This document shows positions 21,155-30,328 of a stretch of DNA of 64,000 nucleotides, piece by piece; the stretch's first letter is position 1, and each line of letters opens with the position of its first letter. The translations under genes and the position numbers were made by a program. The notes beneath the pieces are model-generated. The model did no database searches, was not told where the DNA came from, and worked only from the letters and a program-made list of their open reading frames with translations. Source of the DNA: an uncultured Pseudohongiella sp. (GTDB lineage: Bacteria; Pseudomonadota; Gammaproteobacteria; Pseudomonadales; Pseudohongiellaceae); assembly GCA_951812965.1 (NCBI GenBank), contig OX638341.1:2586438-2650437 (forward strand), read 5' to 3'.

Positions 21155-22333
21155 CTAATGCAACAAGGCGCTCATGGCTTCTTCGAGCCCCTTTATGGTT
21201 AACGGCATCATCCGATTGGTCACCAATTCCTTCACCAGACCGATCGAATAACTGTGCTCCCAATAATCCCGCGGCGTCGGATTAAGCCAGACCAGATGCT
21301 CGAAATGATCAGCTATTCGCTGCATCCAGATGGCGCCGGGTTCTTCATTGTAATGTTCGATACTGCCGCCGGCATGGGTGATTTCATAGGGCGCCATGGT
21401 CGCGTCGCCGACGAAAATCACCTTGTAATCCTTGGGGTACTTGTGAATCAGGTCAAAAGTGGATTCGGTCTCGGCGTGTCTGCGCTTGCCCTTGGTCCAG
21501 ACTGATTCATAGAGAAAATTGTGGAAATAATAGTATTCGAGATGTTTGAACTCCGTGCGCGCGGCCGAGAATAACTCTTCGCAGACCTTGACATGGGGAT
21601 CCATTGAACCACCGACGTCAAAGAACAGAAGTACTTTTACCGCATTGTGCCGCTCGGGGACCATCTTGATGTCGAGCAGGCCGGCGTTCCGCGCCGTCGA
21701 GGTAATCGTATCGTCCATGTCGAGTTCTTCCTCTGCGCCGGTGCGGGCGAACTTGCGCAATTTGCGCAGCGCCAGCTTGATGTTGCGCGTGCCGATTTCC
21801 ACGCTGTCATCGAGGTCGCGATAGTCGCGGCGGTCCCAGACTTTCACCGCCTTGCCGCTTCTGCCTTCGTTCTGGCCGAGGCGGATGCCTTCCGGATGGT
21901 AGCCATAAGCGCCGAAAGGCGACGTGCCGCCGGTGCCGATCCACTTGCTGCCGCCCTGATGTCGTTTCTGCTGTTCTTCCAGGCGATTGCGGAATTCTTC
22001 CAGCAATTTTTCGAGCCCGCCGAGGCTGTCCAGTTTTGCCTTGTCCTCTTCGCTCAGCGCGGCCTCGAATTGCTTGCGTAGCCAGTCCTCTGGCACCTGG
22101 TAGGCGAGAATGTCCGCGCTTGATTCGACGTCTTTGAAATATTCGGCAAATGCACGGTCGAAGCGGTCGAAGTGTTTTTCGTCCTTGACCATGGACAATC
22201 GCGCCAAGTAGTAAAAATCCTCGACATCGCCGAAGACGATGTTTTCGTTCAGGCATTCCAGCAAGGCGAACAACTCGGTTATTGAAACCGGCAGCTTGTT
22301 CTCTTTCAGGCGCAGGAAAAAGTTGATCAGCAT
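21155..22333 (-). CDS. VWA-domain protein, CoxE-like family
   Basis: This 392-residue protein partners the MoxR ATPase encoded just upstream. The ATG at 22333 (MLINFFLRLKENKLPVSITE) was chosen over the longer frame because it leaves 19 bp after the MoxR gene and starts at the conserved family N-terminus. The von Willebrand A domain occupies roughly residues 205-370, with a metal site FFDVGGSMDPHVK (DxGxS in place of DxSxS) and VIFVGDATM supplying a later acidic ligand. A charged helical segment (EEFRNRLEEQQKRHQGGSK) precedes it. MoxR/VWA pairs act as chaperone-like systems for protein complex maturation; the client here is unknown. Confidence 0.88.
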   Translation of the reverse strand: MLINFFLRLKENKLPVSITELFALLECLNENIVFGDVEDFYYLARLSMVKDEKHFDRFDRAFAEYFKDVESSADILAYQVPEDWLRKQFEAALSEEDKAKLDSLGGLEKLLEEFRNRLEEQQKRHQGGSKWIGTGGTSPFGAYGYHPEGIRLGQNEGRSGKAVKVWDRRDYRDLDDSVEIGTRNIKLALRKLRKFARTGAEEELDMDDTITSTARNAGLLDIKMVPERHNAVKVLLFFDVGGSMDPHVKVCEELFSAARTEFKHLEYYYFHNFLYESVWTKGKRRHAETESTFDLIHKYPKDYKVIFVGDATMAPYEITHAGGSIEHYNEEPGAIWMQRIADHFEHLVWLNPTPRDYWEHSYSIGLVKELVTNRMMPLTIKGLEEAMSALLH

Positions 22334-22352
22334 GATCCCGATCCGGTCGCGG

Positions 22353-23195
22353 CTATCTTCCCGCCCGATGCATGAAGGCCAGTTTCTCCAGCAATTGCAC
22401 GTCCTGTTCGTTCTTGAGCAAGGCTCCGTACAAGGGCGGAATTGCGCTCGAAGCGTCACTGTCCTTGAGAATATCTGCGGGAATATCGTCGGCCATGAGC
22501 AATTTCAGCCAATCGAGCAATTCGGATGTCGACGGTTTTTTCTTGAGCCCCGGCACCTTGCGCAAGTCAAAAAATACTTCCATTGCCTGGCGCACGAGTT
22601 TTTTCTTGATGTCCGGGTAATGCACCCGGACGATCTTCTCCATGGTTACCGTATCCGGGAAGGCGATGTAATGAAAGAAACAGCGGCGCAGAAAGGCATC
22701 TGGCAATTCCTTTTCGTTGTTGCTGGTGATTACCACGATCGGGCGTTGCCGCGCCTTTATCAACTGCCTTGTTTCGTATACGTGAAATTCCATCTTGTCG
22801 AGTTCCAGCAGCAGATCGTTGGGGAACTCGATATCGGCCTTGTCGATTTCGTCGATCAGCAATACGCATTGCTGATCGGACTCGAAGGCCTGCCAGATCT
22901 TGCCTGCGACGATGTAATTGCCGATGTCGTGGACTTTTTCGTCGCCGAGTTGCGAGTCGCGCAGTCTTGAAACCGCATCGTATTCGTACAGCCCCTGCTG
23001 CGCCCGAGTAGTGGACTTGATATGCCATTGAATGAGCGGTAGTTCCAGGGCTTTTGCGATCTGTTCCGCGAGCATGGTCTTGCCGGTGCCCGGCTCGCCC
23101 TTGATCAGCAATGGCTTGCGCAGGCGAATGGCCGCATTGACCGCCATTTGCAGTTCCCTGGTGGCGATGTATTCCTCGGTGCCGGCAAAATTCAT
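22353..23195 (-). CDS. MoxR-family AAA+ ATPase
   Basis: A 280-residue single-domain AAA+ ATPase. It has Walker A LLIKGEPGTGKTMLAEQIA, Walker B CVLLIDEIDKAD, sensor 1 IVVITSNNEKELPDAFLRRC with the arginine finger region following, and a C-terminal helical lid. These fit the MoxR group, which works with VWA-domain proteins; the next gene downstream, 19 bp away, is such a partner. It carries no signal peptide, so the pair acts in the cytoplasm. The specific substrate of this type of pair is not established as far as I know. Confidence 0.93.
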   Translation of the reverse strand: MNFAGTEEYIATRELQMAVNAAIRLRKPLLIKGEPGTGKTMLAEQIAKALELPLIQWHIKSTTRAQQGLYEYDAVSRLRDSQLGDEKVHDIGNYIVAGKIWQAFESDQQCVLLIDEIDKADIEFPNDLLLELDKMEFHVYETRQLIKARQRPIVVITSNNEKELPDAFLRRCFFHYIAFPDTVTMEKIVRVHYPDIKKKLVRQAMEVFFDLRKVPGLKKKPSTSELLDWLKLLMADDIPADILKDSDASSAIPPLYGALLKNEQDVQLLEKLAFMHRAGR

Positions 23196-23236
23196 GATTT
23201 TTCTTCCCGTGCTGCCTCAAAACGCGCCATTGTAGA

Positions 23237-23854
23237 CTAGCGCAAGGCCGTTTGCTTGCCCCATCGGCCGACTCGCCGGTACAGGCGGTAGCCGAACAGA
23301 ATCGCCAGAATTGAACCGTAAAGCACCGCTTCGCCCACATCGGTTCGCAGGATCCAGGTCAGATGAACGATCGCCAGAACTGCCGCCAGGTAAATCAGCC
23401 TGTGCAGGCGTTTCCAGTTTCTACCCATGCGCCGCACCATGGCCTTCGGCGAAGTAATGCCCAACGCTATGAGAATCAACAAGGCAAGAAAGCCGATGCT
23501 GATATAGGGCCGCTCCAGTAATTCCTCTCCGATCGCGAACCAGCGGAATCCAAGCAGCAGCGACATCCAGACAGCGAAATGGATCGCCGCATAGAACAGC
23601 GCAAACAGTCCCAACATGCGGCGGATGCGCACGAAAGCGATCTGGCCGGTGATATTGCGCAGCGGGGTCAGGGACAAGGTAATAAGCAGGAATCGCAGGG
23701 TCCATTCGCCGGTGGAAATGGCAAGTTCCTGCGCCGGGTCGGGTCCGAGGTCATTGACGGCAATGCGCCAGATCAGCCAGGCAAAAGGAGTCAGCGCGGC
23801 GCCGAAGACAGCAGGCTTGAACCACCCGGTCGTCCTTGCGGGAATCAGGGCCAT
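23237..23854 (-). CDS. msrQ: MsrQ, heme-binding quinone-linked membrane subunit
   Basis: This inner-membrane b-type cytochrome feeds electrons from the quinone pool (or flavin) to the periplasmic methionine sulfoxide reductase MsrP. The 205-residue product has about six membrane helices. The conserved segments are LITLSLTPLRNITG, RIRRMLGLFALFYAAIHFAV (heme His), and NWKRLHRLIYLAAVLAIVHL (two more His). It follows msrP by 20 bp on the same strand, so the two form an operon that repairs oxidised methionines in envelope proteins. Confidence 0.94.
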   Translation of the reverse strand: MALIPARTTGWFKPAVFGAALTPFAWLIWRIAVNDLGPDPAQELAISTGEWTLRFLLITLSLTPLRNITGQIAFVRIRRMLGLFALFYAAIHFAVWMSLLLGFRWFAIGEELLERPYISIGFLALLILIALGITSPKAMVRRMGRNWKRLHRLIYLAAVLAIVHLTWILRTDVGEAVLYGSILAILFGYRLYRRVGRWGKQTALR

Positions 23855-23874
23855 TGGGTCAGCGGTCGTGGCAA

Positions 23875-24909
<1,035 letters not shown>

Positions 24910-24924
24910 GGCAAATTTCTCGAT

Positions 24925-25806
24925 TCAATCCTGAGCAGGAGGTTTATCGGCAGTATTGCGTCTGGACTCGCGCTTTTTCGCCGGTTCCTTTCCGGCGCGG
25001 GCGAAGCGGCCGGTTAGCAGATCGCGCTTGCGGTAGAACCAGACAGCGGGCCCAGAGGCAGCGTAAATCACGCACATGGCCAGTAGCAATTCCTGGGGAT
25101 TCTGGGCCACCACCACCAGCAACGCCAAGGTCAATAGTAGCACTATATATGGCACCGTGCCCTTTACATTCAATACCTTGAAACTGAAATAACGGTAGTT
25201 GGAAATCATCAGCAGACCGGTGAGAACCATCACCGCGGCCGCCGGATACGCCACCAGTGCTGTGACTTCCACTTCGTACTTGTAGCCAACCCAGGGAATG
25301 AAGGTAATGAGACCCGCCGCCACGGGGCTTTGCAGTCCCATGAAAAAGCGCTTGTCGACGGTGCCGAGTTGCACATTGAATCGGGCCAGACGCAAGGCGG
25401 CGCAGGCCATATAGAAAAAACTCGCCGCCCAGCCGACCCGCCCGAGCGGCTCGAAGGCCCAACTGAACATGATCAGGGCAGGCGCCATGCCAAAGGACAC
25501 CATGTCGGACAGGCTGTCGAATTCAGCGCCGAACGCGCTTTGACTGCGGGTAAGCCGCGCAATTCGCCCATCGAGACCATCGAGTACGCCGGCAATCAGA
25601 ATGGCCCAGCCGGCTTCATTGAAGTTTCCCGACATACCGGCAATCACAGCGTAAAAGCCCGCGAACAGCGCACCCAGCGTCAACAGGTTCGGCAGCAGGT
25701 ATATGCCGCGCCGCCTGATTTGCTTGCCGCCCTCCGAGACGATCTCCTCGTGCTCGTCGATGGGAAGTATGCTTTCGCTTTCTTCAGTTGTTTGATCTTT
25801 ACTCAT
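24925..25806 (-). CDS. pssA: CDP-diacylglycerol-serine O-phosphatidyltransferase
   Basis: This integral membrane enzyme makes phosphatidylserine, the precursor of phosphatidylethanolamine. The CDP-alcohol phosphotransferase signature [20 protein letters not shown] followed by FDSLSDMV is complete (DGxxAR...GxxxDxxxD). About eight hydrophobic segments span residues 33-250; the tails are charged, the C-terminus being rich in Lys/Arg. At 293 residues it fits the membrane (Bacillus/Pseudomonas-type) PssA and not the soluble E. coli type. It heads the pssA-msrP-msrQ unit and diverges from ilvC. Confidence 0.93.
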   Translation of the reverse strand: MSKDQTTEESESILPIDEHEEIVSEGGKQIRRRGIYLLPNLLTLGALFAGFYAVIAGMSGNFNEAGWAILIAGVLDGLDGRIARLTRSQSAFGAEFDSLSDMVSFGMAPALIMFSWAFEPLGRVGWAASFFYMACAALRLARFNVQLGTVDKRFFMGLQSPVAAGLITFIPWVGYKYEVEVTALVAYPAAAVMVLTGLLMISNYRYFSFKVLNVKGTVPYIVLLLTLALLVVVAQNPQELLLAMCVIYAASGPAVWFYRKRDLLTGRFARAGKEPAKKRESRRNTADKPPAQD

Positions 25807-25852
25807 TCGTTGCCATATCCGTCATTCCGCGCGAAGCGAAGCGGAGTGACTC

Positions 25853-25922
25853 GGGGCATCCATGCCCCTCGCCCCTGCGGGGCGGCGCTCTGCGCCGTCC
25901 AAAATGGCAATCCTGCCATTTT
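25853..25922. repeat. Four consecutive hairpins between pssA and ilvC
   Basis: Four short palindromes follow one another: GGGGCATCCATGCCCC (25853-25868), GCCCCTGCGGGGC (25871-25883), GGCGCTCTGCGCC (25884-25896) and a 10-bp-arm hairpin at 25901-25922 (AAAATGGCAA facing TGCCATTTT). The stretch GCGAAGCGAAGCGGAGTGAC precedes them. The cluster lies upstream of the likely ilvC promoter, so it is not in the ilvC leader, but it may be in the pssA leader. It looks like a REP-type repeat. No second copy was seen in this window. Confidence 0.7.
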
Positions 25923-25969
25923 GTCGCGGAATCTCTCGCCGCGTTCCTCGCATACAGGCATTACGCAAA

Positions 25970-25998
25970 TTTACCCGACTCGGCGGATGCTATATCAT
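25970..25998 (+). promoter_or_regulatory. Likely ilvC promoter
   Basis: TTTACC (25970-25975) and TATCAT (25993-25998) are separated by 17 bp and match four and five of six consensus bases. The transcript would begin near 26005, about 44 bases before the ilvC ATG. Confidence 0.55.
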
Positions 25999-26048
25999 CG
26001 CGCCTCATTTGCCGAATCAACCTTGTCGTCCGGATCCGGAATATTTTC

Positions 26049-27518
26049 ATGAATTACTTTAACTCCCTGCCCTTACGTCTTCAATTGCAACAACTTGGGA
26101 AGTGCCGTTTTATGGGTCGTTCTGAGTTCCACGACGGCGTGGGCAAGCTCAAGGGCAAGAAAGTCGTCATCGTCGGCTGCGGCGCGCAGGGACTCAACCA
26201 GGGGCTGAATATGCGCGACAGCGGCCTTGATATAGCATACGCCCTGCGGGCGGAGGCCATTGCCGAACAACGTGCTTCCTGGAAAAACGCCACCGGCAAC
26301 GGTTTTGTTACCGGAACTTTCGAAGACCTGATTCCCGGCGCCGATCTGGTGCTGAATCTCACGCCCGACAAGCAGCATACTCCGGTGATCGGGCAGATCA
26401 TGCCGCTGATGAAGGAAAATTCCTGTCTTGCCTACTCCCATGGTTTCAATATCGTCGAGGAAGGCATTCAGATCCGGCCCGACATCACCGTGATCATGGT
26501 CGCACCGAAATGTCCCGGCACTGAAGTCCGCGAAGAATACAAACGCGGATTCGGCGTGCCCACCCTGATCGCGGTCCATCCCGAGAACGATCCGCGCGGC
26601 GAAGGCCTTGAAATCGCCAAGGCCTATGCCGCCGCGACCGGGGGTCACCGGGCCGGCGTGCTCGAGTCGTCCTTCGTCGCGGAAGTCAAATCCGACCTCA
26701 TGGGCGAACAGACGATTCTTTGCGGCATGTTGCAAACCGGCTCCCTGCTCTGTTTCGACAAGATGGTCGCCGCCGGCGTCGAGGAAGGCTACGCCTCGAA
26801 ACTGGTTCAGCACGGCTGGGAAACGATCGCCGAAGGGCTCAAGCACGGCGGCATCACCAACATGATGAACCGGCTTTCCAATCCGGCGAAACTGCTGGCC
26901 CATGAGTTGGCCGACGAGTTGAAAGCCATCATGACGCCATTGTTCCGCAAGCACATGGACGACATCATGACCGGCGCTTTCTCCGAAGGCATGATGGCCG
27001 ACTGGCGCGACGACGACCGCAAATTGCTCACCTGGCGCGAGGAAACCGCGTACACCGCCTTCGAAAGATCCACCGCCGGAGAAATGGACATTCCGGAGCA
27101 GGAGTATTACGACAACGGCATTCTCATGGCCGCCATGATCAAGGCCGGCGTCGAACTCGCCTTCGAAACGATGACGAGTTGCGGAATCATCGAGGAGTCG
27201 GCTTACTACGAGTCATTGCACGAGGTGCCGCTGATCGCCAATCTGATCGGCCGCAAGAAGTTGTACGAGATGAACAAGGTCATCTCCGATACCGCGGAAT
27301 ACGGCTGCTATCTTTTCTCCCATGAATGTGTGCCATTGCTGGACGATTTCATGGCCCGGGTCGACACCGACGTGATCGGCAAGGGCATGCAACTTGCCGA
27401 TACCGGCGTCGACAACCAGGAATTGATCGCCGTCGACGAGAAGATTCACGCCCACCCGATCGAAGTCGTCGGCCGCAAGTTGCGCGGCCACATGACCGCG
27501 ATGAAAAAGGCCATCTGA
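26049..27518 (+). CDS. ilvC: Ketol-acid reductoisomerase, class II (long form)
   Basis: This NADPH enzyme isomerises and reduces acetolactate or acetohydroxybutyrate in valine, leucine and isoleucine synthesis. The ATG at 26049 ([20 protein letters not shown]) aligns with the E. coli N-terminus; an open frame upstream is not coding. The 489-residue length and two tandem knotted domains mark class II. Motifs include [69 protein letters not shown] and [19 protein letters not shown]. It sits exactly between ilvH and pssA, as in Pseudomonas, but on the opposite strand; Pseudomonas has a class I enzyme of about 338 residues there. Replacement by an inverted foreign copy is inferred. Confidence 0.96.
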   Translation: MNYFNSLPLRLQLQQLGKCRFMGRSEFHDGVGKLKGKKVVIVGCGAQGLNQGLNMRDSGLDIAYALRAEAIAEQRASWKNATGNGFVTGTFEDLIPGADLVLNLTPDKQHTPVIGQIMPLMKENSCLAYSHGFNIVEEGIQIRPDITVIMVAPKCPGTEVREEYKRGFGVPTLIAVHPENDPRGEGLEIAKAYAAATGGHRAGVLESSFVAEVKSDLMGEQTILCGMLQTGSLLCFDKMVAAGVEEGYASKLVQHGWETIAEGLKHGGITNMMNRLSNPAKLLAHELADELKAIMTPLFRKHMDDIMTGAFSEGMMADWRDDDRKLLTWREETAYTAFERSTAGEMDIPEQEYYDNGILMAAMIKAGVELAFETMTSCGIIEESAYYESLHEVPLIANLIGRKKLYEMNKVISDTAEYGCYLFSHECVPLLDDFMARVDTDVIGKGMQLADTGVDNQELIAVDEKIHAHPIEVVGRKLRGHMTAMKKAI

Positions 27519-27570
27519 CAGATTGTTGTCGAACAACAAGATTAAAGCGGTACAGCTTTCCAGATAGCGC

Positions 27571-28062
27571 TCAGATCGCCAGCACTTTGGTTCCGCGGGA
27601 GATTCCGGTCACGCCGGTGCGAGCGACTTCGAGCACCTTGCAGTCGCTGACTGCGGCGAGAAAGCCATCGAGTTTTTCGCTGGTTCCCGAGAGCTGGATC
27701 GAATAACTCGAACTGGTCTGATCGACCACCTGGCCACGGAAAATCTCGACCACGCGCAGCACTTCGGCGCGTTGCGCGCCGGCCGCCTTCAGTTTGATCA
27801 GCATCAGTTCGCGCTCAATATGGGCGCCGCCGGTCAGATCGATAAGTTTCACGACATCGACGATCCGGTTCAGATGCTTGGTCACCTGCTCGATTCGGGC
27901 ATCGTCACCGGATGTGATCAGTGTAAGCCTCGAGAGCGACTGATCTTCCGTGGGCGCCACGGTCAGCGAATCGATGTTGTAATTGCGCTGGGAAAACAGG
28001 CCGACAACCCGGGACAGCGCGCCCGGCTCATTTTCCATCAGGATTGAAATGATACGCCGCAT
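27571..28062 (-). CDS. ilvH: Acetolactate synthase regulatory (small) subunit
   Basis: This is the regulatory subunit that gives acetohydroxyacid synthase its activity and feedback inhibition by valine. The N-terminal ACT domain is clear: RRIISILMENEPGALSRVVG, followed by LFSQRNYNIDSLTVAPTEDQ. The C-terminal ALS_ss domain covers about residues 80-160 (EIFRGQVVDQTSSSYSIQLS, GISRGTKVLAI). The 163 residues match the family. Its ATG shares one base with the ilvI stop (TGATG), so it is translationally coupled. It converges with ilvC; a 7-bp-arm hairpin (27523-27539) lies between them, without a T-run. Confidence 0.95.
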   Translation of the reverse strand: MRRIISILMENEPGALSRVVGLFSQRNYNIDSLTVAPTEDQSLSRLTLITSGDDARIEQVTKHLNRIVDVVKLIDLTGGAHIERELMLIKLKAAGAQRAEVLRVVEIFRGQVVDQTSSSYSIQLSGTSEKLDGFLAAVSDCKVLEVARTGVTGISRGTKVLAI

Positions 28063-29813
28063 CAGGTTCTCTCCGTCTTGCTCAGCACCATGTCCTTCAT
28101 GGCGCCGCCCTTGATCGCCATCGGATAGACATGCTCATCCGGATCGACCAGGACGTCGACGAATACCAGCCGGTCCTTCAGGGAAAAACACTCGCTCAAT
28201 TTATCGCGCAAATCCTCGGGCCGCTCGATGCGGATGCCGACATGGCCGAAGGATTCCGCCAGCTTGACGAAATCGGGTAGTGATTCGGCATAGGTGCTAT
28301 GGCTGTAACGGCCGCCGTATTGCATGTCCTGCCACTGTTTGACCATGCCCAGGGCCTGATTGTTCAGGCAGATGATCTTGATCGGCAACTGGTATTGCAT
28401 GCAGGTGGCGAATTCCTGCATGTTCATCAGGAAACTGCCCTCCCCCGTAATGCAGACCGAAACCTCGCCCGGAAAGGCGAATTGCGCGCCCATGGCGGCC
28501 GGAAAGCCAAAGCCCATGGTGCCCAGTCCGCCCGAGTTGATCCAGCGCCGGGGCTTGTCGAATCCGTAATATTGGGCGGCGAACATCTGGTGCTGACCGA
28601 CATCGGAGGAAACATAGGCATCGCCGCCGGACAACTCGTGCACAAGCTTGACGACTTGCTGGGGTTTGATCAGGCCGTTTTCCGGCTCCGGAATGCGCAA
28701 TGAATCCTTTTCGCGCCAGCGGTTGATCTGCTCCCACCAGATATTCAGCGAATCGGCGTCGGGTTTGGCCTTCATGCGCTTGATTTCGGCGATCATGTCC
28801 TCAAGCACCGAGGCTACTGGACCGACGATCGGAATATCGGCGCTGACGATTTTCGATATCGAAGCCGGGTCGATGTCGATATGCAATATGGTCGCGTCGG
28901 GGCAGAACTTGCTTGCATCCGAATTGGTGACGCGGTCGTCGAAGCGGGCCCCCGCGCACAACAGTACGTCGCAATAATGCATCGCCATGTTGGCTTCGTA
29001 AGTGCCGTGCATGCCGAGCATGCCGACGAACTGGGAGTCTGACGCCGGGTAACCGCCGAGACCCATCAGCGTATTGGTGATCGGATAGCCGAGCAGCCTG
29101 GCGAGCCGGGTCAGTGCGTCGGAGCCATCGCCCTGGATTACGCCGCCGCCGCTGTAGAGCATTGGCCGTTTCGCGCCCAGCAATGCCTCCACGGCCTTGC
29201 GGATCTGCCCGGGATGGCCTTTTGTCGGCACCGAATAGGAGCGCATGCTGATGTCATCCGGATAGACGTACGGCGCCTTCAGGCGTGGGTCGGTCGCATC
29301 CTTGGGGATGTCGATAACCACGGGGCCCTGGCGTCCGGTGGTCGCGATATGAAACGCTTTTCTGACCAGGGTTGGGATTTCCCCGGCGTTGCGGGCCATG
29401 AAACTGTGTTTCACGATCGGCCGGGAAATGCCGACCATGTCGGTTTCCTGGAAACTGTCGGTGCCGAGCAAACGGCTATCCACCTGGCCTGAAATCACGA
29501 CCAGCGGAATCGAATCCATGTAGGCAGTGGCGATTCCGGTGATGGCGTTGGTCGCGCCCGGGCCGGAAGTGACGAGAACCACGCCTGGCTTGCCCGTAGC
29601 GCGGGCATAGCCGTCCGCGGCATGGGTCGCGGCCTGCTCGTGGCGCACGAGGATATGTTCCACATCGTCCTGGCGAAAGATCGCGTCATAAATATGCAAA
29701 GCGGCGCCGCCGGGATAGCCGAAGATGATTTTCACGTCTTCGTCCCGCAACGCCCGGATCAGCATTTCGCCGCCGGACAGCATTTCCGCCTGTTTTGTCA
29801 TTTTGCCAGTCAT
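28062..29813 (-). CDS. ilvI: Acetolactate synthase catalytic (large) subunit
   Basis: This TPP/FAD enzyme condenses pyruvate with pyruvate or 2-oxobutyrate. The start chosen is the ATG at 29813 (MTGKMTKQAEMLSGGEMLIR), with GGCGGG just upstream; the frame is open to 29843, and MTKQAEM at 29801 is possible. Motifs: the catalytic Glu in VRHEQAATHAADGYARATGK, LVTSGPGATNAITGIATAYM, ISGQVDSRLLGTDSFQETD, and the TPP motif GEGSFLMNMQEFATC ... IICLNNQALGMVKQWQDM. At 583 residues the length is normal. It is the first gene of ilvIH. Confidence 0.95.
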   Translation of the reverse strand: MTGKMTKQAEMLSGGEMLIRALRDEDVKIIFGYPGGAALHIYDAIFRQDDVEHILVRHEQAATHAADGYARATGKPGVVLVTSGPGATNAITGIATAYMDSIPLVVISGQVDSRLLGTDSFQETDMVGISRPIVKHSFMARNAGEIPTLVRKAFHIATTGRQGPVVIDIPKDATDPRLKAPYVYPDDISMRSYSVPTKGHPGQIRKAVEALLGAKRPMLYSGGGVIQGDGSDALTRLARLLGYPITNTLMGLGGYPASDSQFVGMLGMHGTYEANMAMHYCDVLLCAGARFDDRVTNSDASKFCPDATILHIDIDPASISKIVSADIPIVGPVASVLEDMIAEIKRMKAKPDADSLNIWWEQINRWREKDSLRIPEPENGLIKPQQVVKLVHELSGGDAYVSSDVGQHQMFAAQYYGFDKPRRWINSGGLGTMGFGFPAAMGAQFAFPGEVSVCITGEGSFLMNMQEFATCMQYQLPIKIICLNNQALGMVKQWQDMQYGGRYSHSTYAESLPDFVKLAESFGHVGIRIERPEDLRDKLSECFSLKDRLVFVDVLVDPDEHVYPMAIKGGAMKDMVLSKTERT

Positions 29814-30328
29814 GTTCCCGCCTGATCGCCGGCCGCATGGCAATGTTGCCGCTGGCCGATGTGTTACCGCTCAACTTGTAACGGTCGGCAGGCAGAAAAC
29901 CGTAGCAGTTTTCTTGCCTGTCCGATACCGGACAAGTATTTCAGGATAAGTGGCGGCTTGTCGTGTTGCCGCCTGAATTCGGGCCTTCCCTCAGATTGCG
30001 GGTAGGTATCCTCGGAAGGGCCCGGCTCGCGGATGCGCGTTGTTTGTTGCCATGTTCCGCAAAGCGGGACGCATTCTCCCACTTGCAGCGGGAAAGTCAA
30101 GACCGTATGCGGTTTCGCACGGTCTCGTAGGGGCGAGGCATGCCTCGCCCGCGAATGGCCCAAACACCGTGCAATTCCTGCGGGCGACGCATGCGTCGTT
30201 CCAGCCGCCGAGCACAGTTCGGCTTCGCTCGGGCTGCGCACGAAGCTATCTCGTAACCGCTTGCCTCGCCCCTACAGGTGAAACAGGCGTCATCGGAAAT
30301 CCCGCCAAATGACGGAGGGAGGGATTGT
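29814..30328. other. 515-bp intergenic region upstream of ilvI and downstream of clpB
   Basis: No gene was found here. Nearest ilvI is a strong hairpin read in its leader (29889-29920: stem CAGGCA plus GAAAAC with one bulge, loop TGCTACG). A smaller palindrome, TCCGATACCGGA, lies beside it at 29921-29932. No Ile/Leu/Val-rich leader peptide was seen, so attenuation is only a possibility. The half nearer clpB is occupied by a palindromic repeat (30127-30275). Promoter boxes for ilvI were not convincing. Confidence 0.6.
30127..30275. repeat. 20-bp palindrome with degenerate partners
   Basis: A perfect GGGCGAGGCATGCCTCGCCC lies at 30131-30150 with the usual GTAG left flank and GCGAATGGCC right flank. 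About 50 bp on is a decayed partner, GGGCGACGCATGCGTCGTTC (30182-30201). A terminal half unit, TTGCCTCGCCCCTAC, ends at 30275 after an insertion containing GAGCACAGTTCGGCTTCGCTC. The unit looks like a normal 77-bp pair broken by an extra insertion. Confidence 0.8.

Noticed and set aside
25788-26048. An 87-codon N-terminal extension of ilvC
   Set aside because: The family start is at 26049. The extension is translated from repeat and promoter sequence and overlaps pssA.
27523-27539. Rho-independent terminator between ilvC and ilvH
   Set aside because: The hairpin is AT-rich with a 3-base loop and has no T-run on either strand.
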